Program-made: the position numbers and the translations under genes
Notes under the pieces: generated by a model
What the model was told of the DNA's origin: nothing
The model's input: the letters and a program-made list of their open reading frames with translations, nothing else
Databases searched by the model: none
Shown here: piece by piece, positions 1-6,894 of the stretch
Layout: every line of letters begins with the position of its first letter
Numbering within the stretch: the first letter of the stretch is position 1
Source of the DNA: Methanoregulaceae archaeon
Lineage (GTDB): Archaea > Halobacteriota > Methanomicrobia > Methanomicrobiales > Methanospirillaceae
Direction of reading: 5' to 3'
DNA: 16,423 nucleotides
Assembly: GCA_019695435.1 (NCBI GenBank)
Contig: JACTVF010000013.1
Span: 1 to 16,423 of the forward strand

Positions 1-1
1 T

Positions 2-100
2 CACATGAGCCTCAATTACGATGAACCCTGTAACGCCTTCTGGTACCGTCTGCCTCCGGAGAGGATCCTGTCTTATGCACAGAAATGGTTATATGTGTAA
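2..100 (+). CDS. C-terminal tail of an unknown protein (5' cut by window edge)
   Basis: An open frame enters from the left edge and runs to TAA at 98-100, giving 32 residues. It contains a plausible protein tail (NYDEPCNAFWYRLPPERI, then a Trp/Tyr-rich end). It would converge on the minus-strand gene ending at 134, leaving a 33-nt gap, which is a normal arrangement here. A start at the ATG at 5 would make it a tiny ORF, but a tail of a longer gene is more likely. I do not recognise the family, and so short a stretch could be chance. Confidence 0.45.
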   Translation, partial: HMSLNYDEPCNAFWYRLPPERILSYAQKWLYV

Positions 101-133
101 AATTAATTCGGGATATCACAGTACAGACAATGA

Positions 134-442
134 TCAGGAGGCTTCAGGCTCTTGTGGCTCCATCACGAGCGTACCAAATATTACTTTCTCCAGTACCTGC
201 GAGACGTAGCGGATGTGCATCGCCTTCTCCAGATCCTCGTTCCGGTGAATATCCGCATAAAGCTGGAGGCGCAGGAGGGCAAACCGGAACTGATCGAGCG
301 TCTCGTCGTCGAGTTTCATGGCCTCGCGGTAGACGGGTTCCAAGAGATCGGGAAATGCCTGAGGGTTTTCCAGGCATGCGATGACCGGCTTATAAATTGG
401 GAGGGGAGCAGATTTTCCGGAGAGTATCCTCAGGTAGTCCAT
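134..442 (-). CDS. Small conserved-looking protein downstream of Mrp ATPase, function unknown
   Basis: This codes for 102 residues, soluble and predicted mainly helical, with no signal peptide, membrane segment or cysteine. I do not recognise a family. The start is well placed: the ATG at 442 lies 6 nt after the stop of the upstream Mrp ATPase gene, and its ribosome site (GAGGGAT, about 8 nt before the ATG) overlaps that stop codon, so the two genes are very probably translated from one message. Coupling to an Fe-S scaffold ATPase hints at a partner or accessory role, but this is inference from position only. Acidic patches (LDDETLDQ, HRNEDLEKA) and the helical character would suit a protein-protein adaptor. 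Confidence 0.75.
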   Translation of the reverse strand: MDYLRILSGKSAPLPIYKPVIACLENPQAFPDLLEPVYREAMKLDDETLDQFRFALLRLQLYADIHRNEDLEKAMHIRYVSQVLEKVIFGTLVMEPQEPEAS

Positions 443-448
443 ACCGTT

Positions 449-1342
449 TTATCCCTCAACGACTTTTATAAGCGCTTCCATGATCTTGTCTACGCTCGCC
501 CACGTAGCGCTGTCGCCACGCCGGATAATAAACGGCCGGCCCTCGTCCCCGGCCTTGCGCATATCGATATCGATCGGGATGGCGCCAAGGAAGGGCACGG
601 AAAGTTCTTCGGCAATCTTCCTGCCACCACCTTTGCCGAAGAGATCGATCTCCTGACCGCAGTGGGGGCAGAGCATCCCGCTCATATTCTCGATGACCCC
701 AAGGACCGGCAGGCCGAGCTTTTCGACGAATTTTATAGCTTTTTTCGAGTCGAGCGTCGCGACATCCTGGGGGGTAGTCACTATCACTGCACCACGCACG
801 TTGGGCGCGAGCTGTGCAATCGTGAGTGCCTCATCCCCGGTGCCAGGGGGAAGGTCCACAACAAGGTAATCCAGAGAGCCCCAGTTGACCTCGGTGAGGA
901 ACTGGTTAATCGCTGCCATCTTCATGGGCCCGCGCCAGATGATTGGCGTGCTCGTGTCAGGTAACAGGAATGCCATCGATATAACCGAGAGCGACCCGGT
1001 GACATGAACTGGTTCGATCCTGTTGCCGATCGTTGAGAGTTTGTGATCCTCGATCCCGAGCATCTTGGGGATATTGGGGCCATGCATATCAAGGTCCAGT
1101 AGCCCGACTTTATAGCCGTGACTGGAGAGCGCGTATGCAAGGTTCACGGATACGGTCGATTTTCCCACACCGCCTTTCCCCGAGAGCACCAAAATAACGT
1201 GCTTTACATCGATATCTGCCTTGGGGGGAAGGCCGGGTTTTGCATCCGAGCAGTTTCCTGCTGTTGCGCAGCTGGAGCATTCGTGAGAGCAGGAGTCTTT
1301 CGTGGGTTTGTCCGGTATGGTACCGGCAGGTTTCTTTGCCAT
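449..1342 (-). CDS. mrp: Mrp/NBP35-family iron-sulphur cluster carrier ATPase
   Basis: This cytosolic P-loop NTPase of the MinD/Mrp family (297 aa) is expected to bind and hand over Fe-S clusters in an ATP-dependent way. The deviant Walker A GKGGVGKS spans residues about 55-62, the switch region VDLPPGTGD is at about 162-170, and the family's C-terminal CxxC pair (C225, C228, MLCPHCGQ) should bind a bridging cluster at the dimer interface. The N-terminus adds a four-cysteine cluster motif (C18, C22, C25, C31), as in NBP35-type members but more tightly spaced. I chose the ATG at 1342 because AGAGG precedes it; an in-frame TTG at 1399 would add 19 residues but has no ribosome site. It is the first gene of a two-gene unit with the small gene at 134-442. 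Confidence 0.93.
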   Translation of the reverse strand: MAKKPAGTIPDKPTKDSCSHECSSCATAGNCSDAKPGLPPKADIDVKHVILVLSGKGGVGKSTVSVNLAYALSSHGYKVGLLDLDMHGPNIPKMLGIEDHKLSTIGNRIEPVHVTGSLSVISMAFLLPDTSTPIIWRGPMKMAAINQFLTEVNWGSLDYLVVDLPPGTGDEALTIAQLAPNVRGAVIVTTPQDVATLDSKKAIKFVEKLGLPVLGVIENMSGMLCPHCGQEIDLFGKGGGRKIAEELSVPFLGAIPIDIDMRKAGDEGRPFIIRRGDSATWASVDKIMEALIKVVEG

Positions 1343-1447
1343 GGGTTGCCTCTGGAGTACAATAGGGTACTTTCCTCTACCATTCTCTTTTTTAGACAAT
1401 AAATGTGTGGAGATGATGACAAAACCGTTTTTTTTCAGGAAGAGGGG

Positions 1448-1867
1448 CTATTCCGGTACATCGTCAAGCCCGGGGGAATAACATTTGATATCCACCACCG
1501 GCGTCCTGTCCAGCGCGTCCAGCCCGCGCACGACGAGCCGGTTATTGTCCCGCCGGACAAGATCAACAACCGAGAGCCCGATCGGGTTGGGCCGGTGAGG
1601 CGATCTCGTGGCAAACACCCCGTGTTCTATACCGGTATACGGGGGTGTCGCGAAAAGCGCCGTGCGATCGGCCCGGTCAAGCCAGTAGAGCACGACAAGA
1701 TGTTCCTCGCGTTCCACATCCCGGAGGCCGGGCACATACGGTTCATAGATCTCAATGACAGACTCTGCACCTGATAACCGGCCCTGCCGGGGCGCATCTT
1801 TTGGAGTGTGGTACGGTGAATGGATCATTCCTATCAGTATGACTTCAAATCGGTCCGGGCCGGTCAT
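1448..1867 (-). CDS. trmO: tRNA (N6-threonylcarbamoyladenosine-37) N6-methyltransferase TrmO
   Basis: TrmO (TsaA/YaeB family) uses S-adenosylmethionine to methylate t6A at position 37 of tRNA, giving m6t6A. The 139-residue protein is a single TrmO beta-barrel domain. Hallmarks visible are the N-terminal IGMIHSPY segment (13-19), the signature RSPHRPNPIGLS (88-99) and LDALDRTPVVDIKCYSP (116-132), close to the family's LDxLDGTPVxDIKPY but with Arg for Gly and Cys for Pro. Length matches short archaeal members lacking the C-terminal extension of the E. coli enzyme. The start at 1867 is supported by GGGATGA about 6 nt upstream. A t6A-forming synthase gene lies at 10472, so both steps of this modification are encoded in the window. 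Confidence 0.92.
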   Translation of the reverse strand: MTGPDRFEVILIGMIHSPYHTPKDAPRQGRLSGAESVIEIYEPYVPGLRDVEREEHLVVLYWLDRADRTALFATPPYTGIEHGVFATRSPHRPNPIGLSVVDLVRRDNNRLVVRGLDALDRTPVVDIKCYSPGLDDVPE

Positions 1868-2069
1868 GACAGTTCATCCCTGTTTCTCCACGTTTTGCGG
1901 TGTCCTATAAGAGACTGCCGATATCACTCACATGCACCTGTTCTGATGGCGCCGGTTCAAATTCCCAGAGGGAAAGAGGGCCTTTGTTCCACTCATATGC
2001 TCCTCTCACGAACCATAAGTCTCCCACTGAATAGTCACGCCAGACTCACCTTTTTCCCGTATCACTATA

Positions 2070-2507
2070 ATGATCAGCAGGATGACACCTCTTGAAGTTT
2101 CACTGGATTTCCTTGAATTTCCCTCAACCTATACCTGTGACGGTGGCAACCATTCACCACGTATTACTCTCGCGGGTCTGGACCCGGGTACTGCATCCAT
2201 TGCAGTTATGCTCTTTAACCCGTTTATTAAGACCTGCTGTTCGTTTACTCCTTGGATCATCTGGGATCTGCCCCCGGAACCTGTGATTCCGGAGGGAATT
2301 CCCCGCGAGGGCACGGTCATCATGCCGGTAGCCGCGGTCCAGGGGACGACTGATTATGGGATCATCGGCTACACCGGCCCCTGCCCCCCGCAGGGCGAGA
2401 CTCATCGCTATCAGTTCAAGGTGTATGGGCTCGATGCATTACTTGCACTCCCGGCCGGATCAGACAAGCACGCTCTGGTGGCGGCGATGAAAGGCCATGT
2501 GCTCTAG
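2070..2507 (+). CDS. Degenerate YbhB/PEBP-family protein, first of a tandem pair, ended by an in-frame amber codon
   Basis: This is the Raf-kinase-inhibitor-like / phosphatidylethanolamine-binding (YbhB/YbcL) family. It aligns along its whole length with the neighbour at 2603: STYTCDG against SAYTCDG, GYTGPCPPQGETHRYQFKVYGLD against the same block, and GHVL against GHVV. It lacks the ligand-site motif: the neighbour's DPDAP is replaced by NPFIK, and HW by PW. TAG at 2505-2507 falls where the neighbour has CAG (Gln). Reading through adds FGETVALCTR and then meets TAA TAA at 2538, matching the neighbour's terminal YGETYVTYGR. It is therefore truncated by about 10 residues and is probably a decaying or re-purposed paralogue. 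By alignment with the second copy the start may be the ATG at 2082. The ribosome site is weak. Confidence 0.7.
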   Translation: MISRMTPLEVSLDFLEFPSTYTCDGGNHSPRITLAGLDPGTASIAVMLFNPFIKTCCSFTPWIIWDLPPEPVIPEGIPREGTVIMPVAAVQGTTDYGIIGYTGPCPPQGETHRYQFKVYGLDALLALPAGSDKHALVAAMKGHVL

Positions 2508-2540
2508 TTCGGGGAGACTGTCGCACTCTGTACCCGGTAA
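2508..2540 (+). pseudogene. Out-of-gene remnant of the PEBP C-terminus beyond the amber stop
   Basis: Ten further in-frame codons after the amber codon still encode FGETVALCTR, which matches the C-terminal strand of the family (YGETYVTYGR in the second copy), then two TAA stops. The preserved tail shows that the amber codon is recent or is sometimes read through. Confidence 0.55.
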
Positions 2541-2602
2541 TAACTCACCGGAAATGGGCCACTTCAATATCAGTCGTTCTTGGGAACGGAGGAGTTATCT
2601 TT

Positions 2603-3109
2603 ATGAGATCGGCCGTGGATGATGCCGGTAATGGACGTGAACCGAACATGGAGCCCTTAAGCATACGAATTTCTGTCAGAAACCTCCCGAGCGCGTACAC
2701 CTGCGATGGGGAGGACAAGTCACCGGAGATCGAAGTCGGCGGTGTGAATGTCCAGAACTCAAAATGCCTTGCCATCATCTGCAACGATCCCGATGCTCCC
2801 GGTGGTGGCGGTTTTATCCACTGGATTGCATGGAATATAGAACTCGCGAAGCTTATCCCGGAAAAAATCCCGACAGACCCAACAGTTACCTTCCCGATCA
2901 AGGCTGTTCAGGGAACAAACAGTTTTGGATCAATCGGATATTCCGGCCCCTGTCCACCTCACGGCCAGACGCACCGGTACTTCTTCAAGGTATACGGGCT
3001 GGATTCAGAGCTCGACCTTGCACCCGGTGCAGTAAAAGATGAGTTTTTACGAACCATGGGCGGGCATGTTGTCCAGTACGGCGAGACCTACGTGACGTAC
3101 GGGAGATAA
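2603..3109 (+). CDS. YbhB/YbcL-family Raf kinase inhibitor-like (PEBP) protein
   Basis: This is an intact phosphatidylethanolamine-binding-fold protein. Family marks are AYTCDGEDKSPEI near the N-terminus, the anion-site motif NDPDAP followed by GGGFIHWIAWNI, and the GYSGPCPPHGQTHRYFFKVYGL block. The substrate in archaea is unknown; the fold binds phosphate-bearing ligands. No signal peptide is present, so it should be cytosolic. Two starts compete. ATG 2603 has a strong GGAGGAG about 8 nt upstream (168 aa). ATG 2648 has GGACGTGA upstream, matches the usual family N-terminus (MEPLSIRI) and gives 153 aa, the normal family length. It is a tandem duplicate of the gene at 2070, 62 nt beyond that copy's original stop. 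Confidence 0.88.
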   Translation: MRSAVDDAGNGREPNMEPLSIRISVRNLPSAYTCDGEDKSPEIEVGGVNVQNSKCLAIICNDPDAPGGGGFIHWIAWNIELAKLIPEKIPTDPTVTFPIKAVQGTNSFGSIGYSGPCPPHGQTHRYFFKVYGLDSELDLAPGAVKDEFLRTMGGHVVQYGETYVTYGR

Positions 3110-3296
3110 CCCGGACGCCGGCCCGGGGTACGGATCGATACCCTCACGATCACCAACGGGCAGCTCCATTTCACATGCGTCTGTCCCCGGACTGCACCGG
3201 CCGGAGTACCCTTTTTCCTTTGGTCCCCATTCCACGGGACCGGTACCGTGAGGGCATCAGCCTTAAAACCCTTCACCCCCCAGATTGACGTATAAT

Positions 3297-4484
3297 ATGA
3301 GATCAAAAAGAGCCCGCTCCGTACCGGATCACGGGCATGAGTCGCAGATTTACCAGTATACGCAACAGCGCGAAGCCTTGCTCTCGCCCCATGCCGCACG
3401 GAGTGATCAGGCATTGCGGCGGAAGAACCGGAAACCGGAGGATATCAGGACTCCGTATTCCCGGGACGCTGATCGGATCATCCACACCCGGGCATACACA
3501 CGGTATATCGACAAGACGCAGGTCTTTTATCTGGTCGAGAACGATCACATCACGCACCGGGTGATCCATGTCCAGCTCGTGTCAAAGATTGCCCGGACGA
3601 TCGGGAGGTGCCTGCGCCTCAACGAGGATCTCATCGAAGCAATTGCACTCGGGCACGATATCGGCCACATCCCGTATGGGCATTTCGGGGAGTCCTGCCT
3701 CTCAGCAATCTGCGAAGAACACGGGATCGGAAAATTTTCCCACAATGTCCAGAGTATCAGGTTCCTCGACCAGATCGAGGACCAGGATCTGACCATGCAG
3801 GTACTGGACGGTATCCTCTGCCATAACGGCGAGGCGGATGACATCCGTATCTCCCCGGAGCCCTGGCCGGACTGGCCGGCATTTGATCTGAAATTACAGG
3901 ATTATGCAACAGAGAGCCGATCCGGGGCACCGATGACCCTGGAAGGCTGTGTCGTCAAATTTGCCGACACGATCGCCTATATCGGGCGCGATCTCCAAGA
4001 TGCGCAGGAGGTCGGCCTCATAAAAGATTCAAACGACATCCCAAAAGAATGCAAAGAGATATTCGGGACCAACAACCGTGCCATCATCGATACTCTGATC
4101 CACGACCTGCTCGACAACAGCGATGCAGATGAGGAGAGTTTTATTACTTACAGCCCGGCGGTAGAACACGCGCTTGTAGCCCTCCGGGCATTTTCCCGGG
4201 AACGGATCTACAACAACCCGAAACTGACCGCTGAACGGGAGAAGATCAGAACCATGTACCGTGTCCTCTTTTCGAAGTATCTTTCAGACATTGAAGCAGG
4301 ATGCAGGGACTCAAAAATTTTTACGGAATTTGCCGGTTCACCGTGGGTTAACCAGGACTACATCCGTTCGATATCGCCTGCCGGACTCGTCCGCGATTAT
4401 ATCGCCGGCATGACCGACCGGTATTTCCTGAAACGTTTCGAGGAATGCGTACTTCCCCACAGGGTCGAAGGCTCATTCCGGTAA
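3297..4484 (+). CDS. dgt: dGTPase-like HD-domain deoxynucleoside triphosphate triphosphohydrolase
   Basis: This enzyme family cleaves dNTPs to deoxynucleoside and triphosphate and so controls dNTP pools. The 395-residue protein shows the family N-terminus (RTPYSRDADRIIHTRAYTRYIDKTQVF), a first metal-binding His in HRVIHVQLV (residue 91), the HD pair in LGHDIGHIPYGHFGE (H120, D121), the FSHNVQSIR segment and a closing Asp in VKFADTIAYIGRD (224). All metal ligands of the HD fold are therefore present. A TTG at 3285 would add four residues, but the ATG at 3297 is preferred. No Shine-Dalgarno is visible, and a weak AT-rich element about 30 nt upstream (CCTTAAAACC, 3261) suggests a leaderless message. 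It converges on the zinc-knuckle gene with a 10-nt gap. Confidence 0.92.
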   Translation: MRSKRARSVPDHGHESQIYQYTQQREALLSPHAARSDQALRRKNRKPEDIRTPYSRDADRIIHTRAYTRYIDKTQVFYLVENDHITHRVIHVQLVSKIARTIGRCLRLNEDLIEAIALGHDIGHIPYGHFGESCLSAICEEHGIGKFSHNVQSIRFLDQIEDQDLTMQVLDGILCHNGEADDIRISPEPWPDWPAFDLKLQDYATESRSGAPMTLEGCVVKFADTIAYIGRDLQDAQEVGLIKDSNDIPKECKEIFGTNNRAIIDTLIHDLLDNSDADEESFITYSPAVEHALVALRAFSRERIYNNPKLTAEREKIRTMYRVLFSKYLSDIEAGCRDSKIFTEFAGSPWVNQDYIRSISPAGLVRDYIAGMTDRYFLKRFEECVLPHRVEGSFR

Positions 4485-4494
4485 ACGGTACCGG

Positions 4495-4686
4495 TCAGTC
4501 GTACTTGCCTTTCGGGCGAGCCCAGCCGGTAAACCCGCAGTAAATGCAGCCGACGCCTTCGCACTCGGGACAGATCTTCTTTGGCGCCCGGACAAGGACC
4601 GTTCCTGTTTTATTACAATAGGTACACCCGATCCCGCCGCAGTGCCCACAGGTCGCAGGCTCGTAGGTTTTCTGTTCATCCGCCAT
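4495..4686 (-). CDS. Small double zinc-knuckle protein (DnaJ-like CxxCxGxG type)
   Basis: This 63-residue protein carries two nearly identical knuckles, CGHCGGIGCTYC (13-24) and CPECEGVGCIYC (39-50), i.e. two CxxCxGxGCxYC units with eight cysteines able to bind two zinc ions or one shared site. The pattern resembles the DnaJ cysteine-rich domain, but there is no J domain, so a chaperone role is not implied. The start at 4686 is decided by a very strong ribosome site, AGGAGGTGAA at 4691-4700; the in-frame GTG at 4695 lies inside that site. The gene begins 18 nt after the stop of the receptor kinase and is probably the last gene of the FHA / kinase / zinc-knuckle unit. Its function is unknown. 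It may be a kinase partner or merely co-transcribed. Confidence 0.85.
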   Translation of the reverse strand: MADEQKTYEPATCGHCGGIGCTYCNKTGTVLVRAPKKICPECEGVGCIYCGFTGWARPKGKYD

Positions 4687-4704
4687 ACCGTTCACCTCCT
4701 TTGC

Positions 4705-6834
4705 TCACCTCTCGTCTTCATCAAGGTACCGGGAGAGTGCATCCAGCAGATCGGCTGCGGACTGGTACCGGTCAGCGGGATTTTTCGCAAGGCATTTTAA
4801 GATAATCTTCTCCACTGCCTCGGCATCAGGATTATATTCTGTCGGGGGTATCGGATCGTCCCTGACAATCGCATTGCCAACCTCAACAATACTCTCCCCC
4901 CCAAACGGAATCGATCCGGTGACCAGTTCGTAGAAGAGCGCACCAATCTGGTAGATGTCCGTGCGGATGTCTGTCCTGCCAAATTCTGCAGGAGACACCT
5001 GCTCCGGTGCCGCGTACGAGAGCGAGAAGCCGGCAACGCTCGATTTCTCCATCGTGGTCGCGATGACCTTGCTCATCCCCCAGTCAGTGATTTTCGGGAC
5101 AAAATCACCGGTTACCAGAATGTTGTGCGGCTTGATGTCACGGTGGATGATCCCATGAGCATGGGCGTACGCGAGCCCGTCGGCGATACCGTGGACGAGA
5201 TGCACGGCCTTCCAGACCGGCAGGGGTTTTGCCACTGCCTCAAGTGATCCCGGAACGTATTCCATCTCGACATAGGGAACAGGGAGGATGTTGACTTCGA
5301 GCACTTCGACGATATTTTTGTGCCGGAGCTTCTGCCACGCAGTGATCTCGTTCAGGAAGCATTTGCCGGTCACTTCGTCAAAACTGATGGGGATCTTGAC
5401 GGCAACCAGCCGGTGGTCCGATGTGCGATGTGCGGCAAAGACATGCGCAACGCCCCCCCGGCCGACATGCCTGATATCCACGTACCGGCTCTCGAGTTCC
5501 GGGGGAAAATAAAATTTGGGCCCTGTTGCCGGCGGGGTTTCCATGGGGGTTGGTACGACCTCGGTCTCTTGGGCAGGGATTGTGGACTGTGTGCCGGGAT
5601 CCGGATGGCGGGGAATGTTCCCTTGTTCCTCTTCCTGTTTATGCGGGTCATGTACAGGACGAGGATGCGTCTCTCCGGTAGAGATCGGGATTGCCGGGAA
5701 ATATTCAGACCGCTTTTTACGGGATCTGATGAAAAGCACCCCGCCGGCACCTACGATACACACCAGCAGTACCAGCACGAAAAGCACGACCGGCGATCTG
5801 CCGGCACGGTCACCGGAGGCTGCGGATCCGGCATTCTCCTGCGGAACCCCCTGCCCGGACGAAGCCGTTATTTCGGTACTCCCTGGGATCGGTGTTATGT
5901 CCATGCCGGATGCGGCTGGCCGGATCTGTGAATAATACTCGATTGGATCCATGAGGGGGGCAGGATCCACTTCATTCTGGTTTGCTGCCGCTTCAGGATT
6001 GCGGTTCAAACCTGATCCCACCGCATACGGTGTATCCCCGATGCCATCGGAATTTTCGTCAATCCCCTGGTAATCGCTCCAGTAATTACCCAGCCTGCCC
6101 GTAAATGTCCTTCCCAGATATACATAGGACAGAACAGAAGGTGATTCCCATTGCAGACCAGTGCCTTTTGACAAGACGTTCTCGGTATTGGAGAATATAT
6201 TGTAGGTAATCGTATCGGCTGTGGATTGCTCATCAAGCGATATTCCAAGGGTGTTTTTTGTTATCCGGTTTCCCTCAATCAGGTTGTTTTTTGCATTCCT
6301 GAGCACGATACCAGCACGACTGCTGTCCGTGACAGCGTTGCCGGTGATGGAATTATCGTTTGCCGATGCAAGCTGGATCCCAACTGCATTCCCCTCAAGC
6401 GTATTATTTTCGATCGTATTCCCATTCGAAGATATGAGGATTCCGCTTGCCGTCACGCTGTTCTGGATAACAAATCCCTTAATAGTACAGCCATCTGCGG
6501 CAATTTCAAGGGCTGTTCCCCTTTTTCCCGGGTCAATGACCGGTGACCCCCCTCCGGTATCAACCCCGATAAGCGTAATCTTCTTGTCGATTTTGACCGT
6601 TCCCGGATAGGTCCCGCTCCAGACAGTGATTGTGTCCAGTGGAGATGCCCAGGTGACCGCGTCCTGGATGCTGGTAAAACCGCCTCCCGAGGGTGCAACC
6701 GTATACTGTGCTCCAGTCGCCGGAGGAACACATGCCGCACTCATGAGCAGTACTGCCGCGCAGCAGAACAGGACAAGGCTTGTGTGGCGCATCATGAATG
6801 AGATACCGGTCGTCTGGATTATTTTTTTGTTCAT
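4705..6834 (-). CDS. Membrane receptor: extracellular NosD-type beta-helix fused to cytoplasmic Ser/Thr protein kinase
   Basis: The 709-residue protein has, in order, a signal peptide (hydrophobic core about 19-34, likely cut near ATGAQ), a right-handed beta-helix of NosD/CASH repeats at about 45-220 (N-rich rungs such as NGNTIENNTLEGN), the NosD-type NYWSDYQG...DGIGDTPY segment (250-270), a membrane helix (348-370) followed by RSRKKR, a Pro/Glu-rich linker, and a Hanks kinase at about 450-705. Kinase motifs are GRGGVAHVF, VAVK with K480, E496 of helix C, HRDIKPHN (D566, N571), DWG at 584-586 in place of DFG, and YAAPEQ (607-612). The catalytic residues are intact, so it should phosphorylate Ser/Thr in response to something bound outside, probably glycan or another surface ligand (inference). 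A later ATG pair (codons 14-15) could also serve as the start. Confidence 0.93.
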   Translation of the reverse strand: MNKKIIQTTGISFMMRHTSLVLFCCAAVLLMSAACVPPATGAQYTVAPSGGGFTSIQDAVTWASPLDTITVWSGTYPGTVKIDKKITLIGVDTGGGSPVIDPGKRGTALEIAADGCTIKGFVIQNSVTASGILISSNGNTIENNTLEGNAVGIQLASANDNSITGNAVTDSSRAGIVLRNAKNNLIEGNRITKNTLGISLDEQSTADTITYNIFSNTENVLSKGTGLQWESPSVLSYVYLGRTFTGRLGNYWSDYQGIDENSDGIGDTPYAVGSGLNRNPEAAANQNEVDPAPLMDPIEYYSQIRPAASGMDITPIPGSTEITASSGQGVPQENAGSAASGDRAGRSPVVLFVLVLLVCIVGAGGVLFIRSRKKRSEYFPAIPISTGETHPRPVHDPHKQEEEQGNIPRHPDPGTQSTIPAQETEVVPTPMETPPATGPKFYFPPELESRYVDIRHVGRGGVAHVFAAHRTSDHRLVAVKIPISFDEVTGKCFLNEITAWQKLRHKNIVEVLEVNILPVPYVEMEYVPGSLEAVAKPLPVWKAVHLVHGIADGLAYAHAHGIIHRDIKPHNILVTGDFVPKITDWGMSKVIATTMEKSSVAGFSLSYAAPEQVSPAEFGRTDIRTDIYQIGALFYELVTGSIPFGGESIVEVGNAIVRDDPIPPTEYNPDAEAVEKIILKCLAKNPADRYQSAADLLDALSRYLDEDER

Positions 6835-6862
6835 CAGTCAATGTCAGGAACAGAGAACTGCA

Positions 6863-6892
6863 CCTGTATACATGCTCACCATGATATACAGG
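6863..6892 (-). promoter_or_regulatory. Inverted repeat overlapping the presumed TATA box of the kinase gene
   Basis: The arms CCTGTATACATG (6863-6874) and CATGATATACAGG (6880-6892) are inverted copies differing by one inserted A and separated by 5 nt. On the minus strand the distal arm reads TGTATATCATGG, a TATA-like element. A start site about 27 nt downstream (near 6858) would leave about 25 nt of leader before the ATG at 6834. The repeat lies 2 nt after the FHA gene's stop. It could be an operator, perhaps for the winged-helix protein encoded just upstream, or an intergenic hairpin that separates the two messages. Confidence 0.5.
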
Positions 6893-6894
6893 AA

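Noticed and set aside
152..964. 270-codon plus-strand open frame opposite the Mrp ATPase and the small downstream gene
   Set aside because: It is antisense to a gene with clear Walker and CxxC motifs. The product has no recognisable domain and no ribosome site.
2505..2507. Amber codon in the PEBP copy as a pyrrolysine codon
   Set aside because: There is no methylamine methyltransferase context, no pylT or pylS in the window, and the family has Gln here; Methanomicrobiales generally lack the pyrrolysine system. A nonsense change is simpler.
4495..4686. Reading the zinc-knuckle protein as a DnaJ chaperone
   Set aside because: Only the CxxCxGxG-like knuckles are shared. There is no J domain, G/F region or C-terminal substrate domain in 63 residues.
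5370..5750. 126-codon minus-strand frame inside the kinase gene
   Set aside because: It is a shifted-frame shadow of the linker and N-lobe of the kinase; the true frame carries the kinase motifs.
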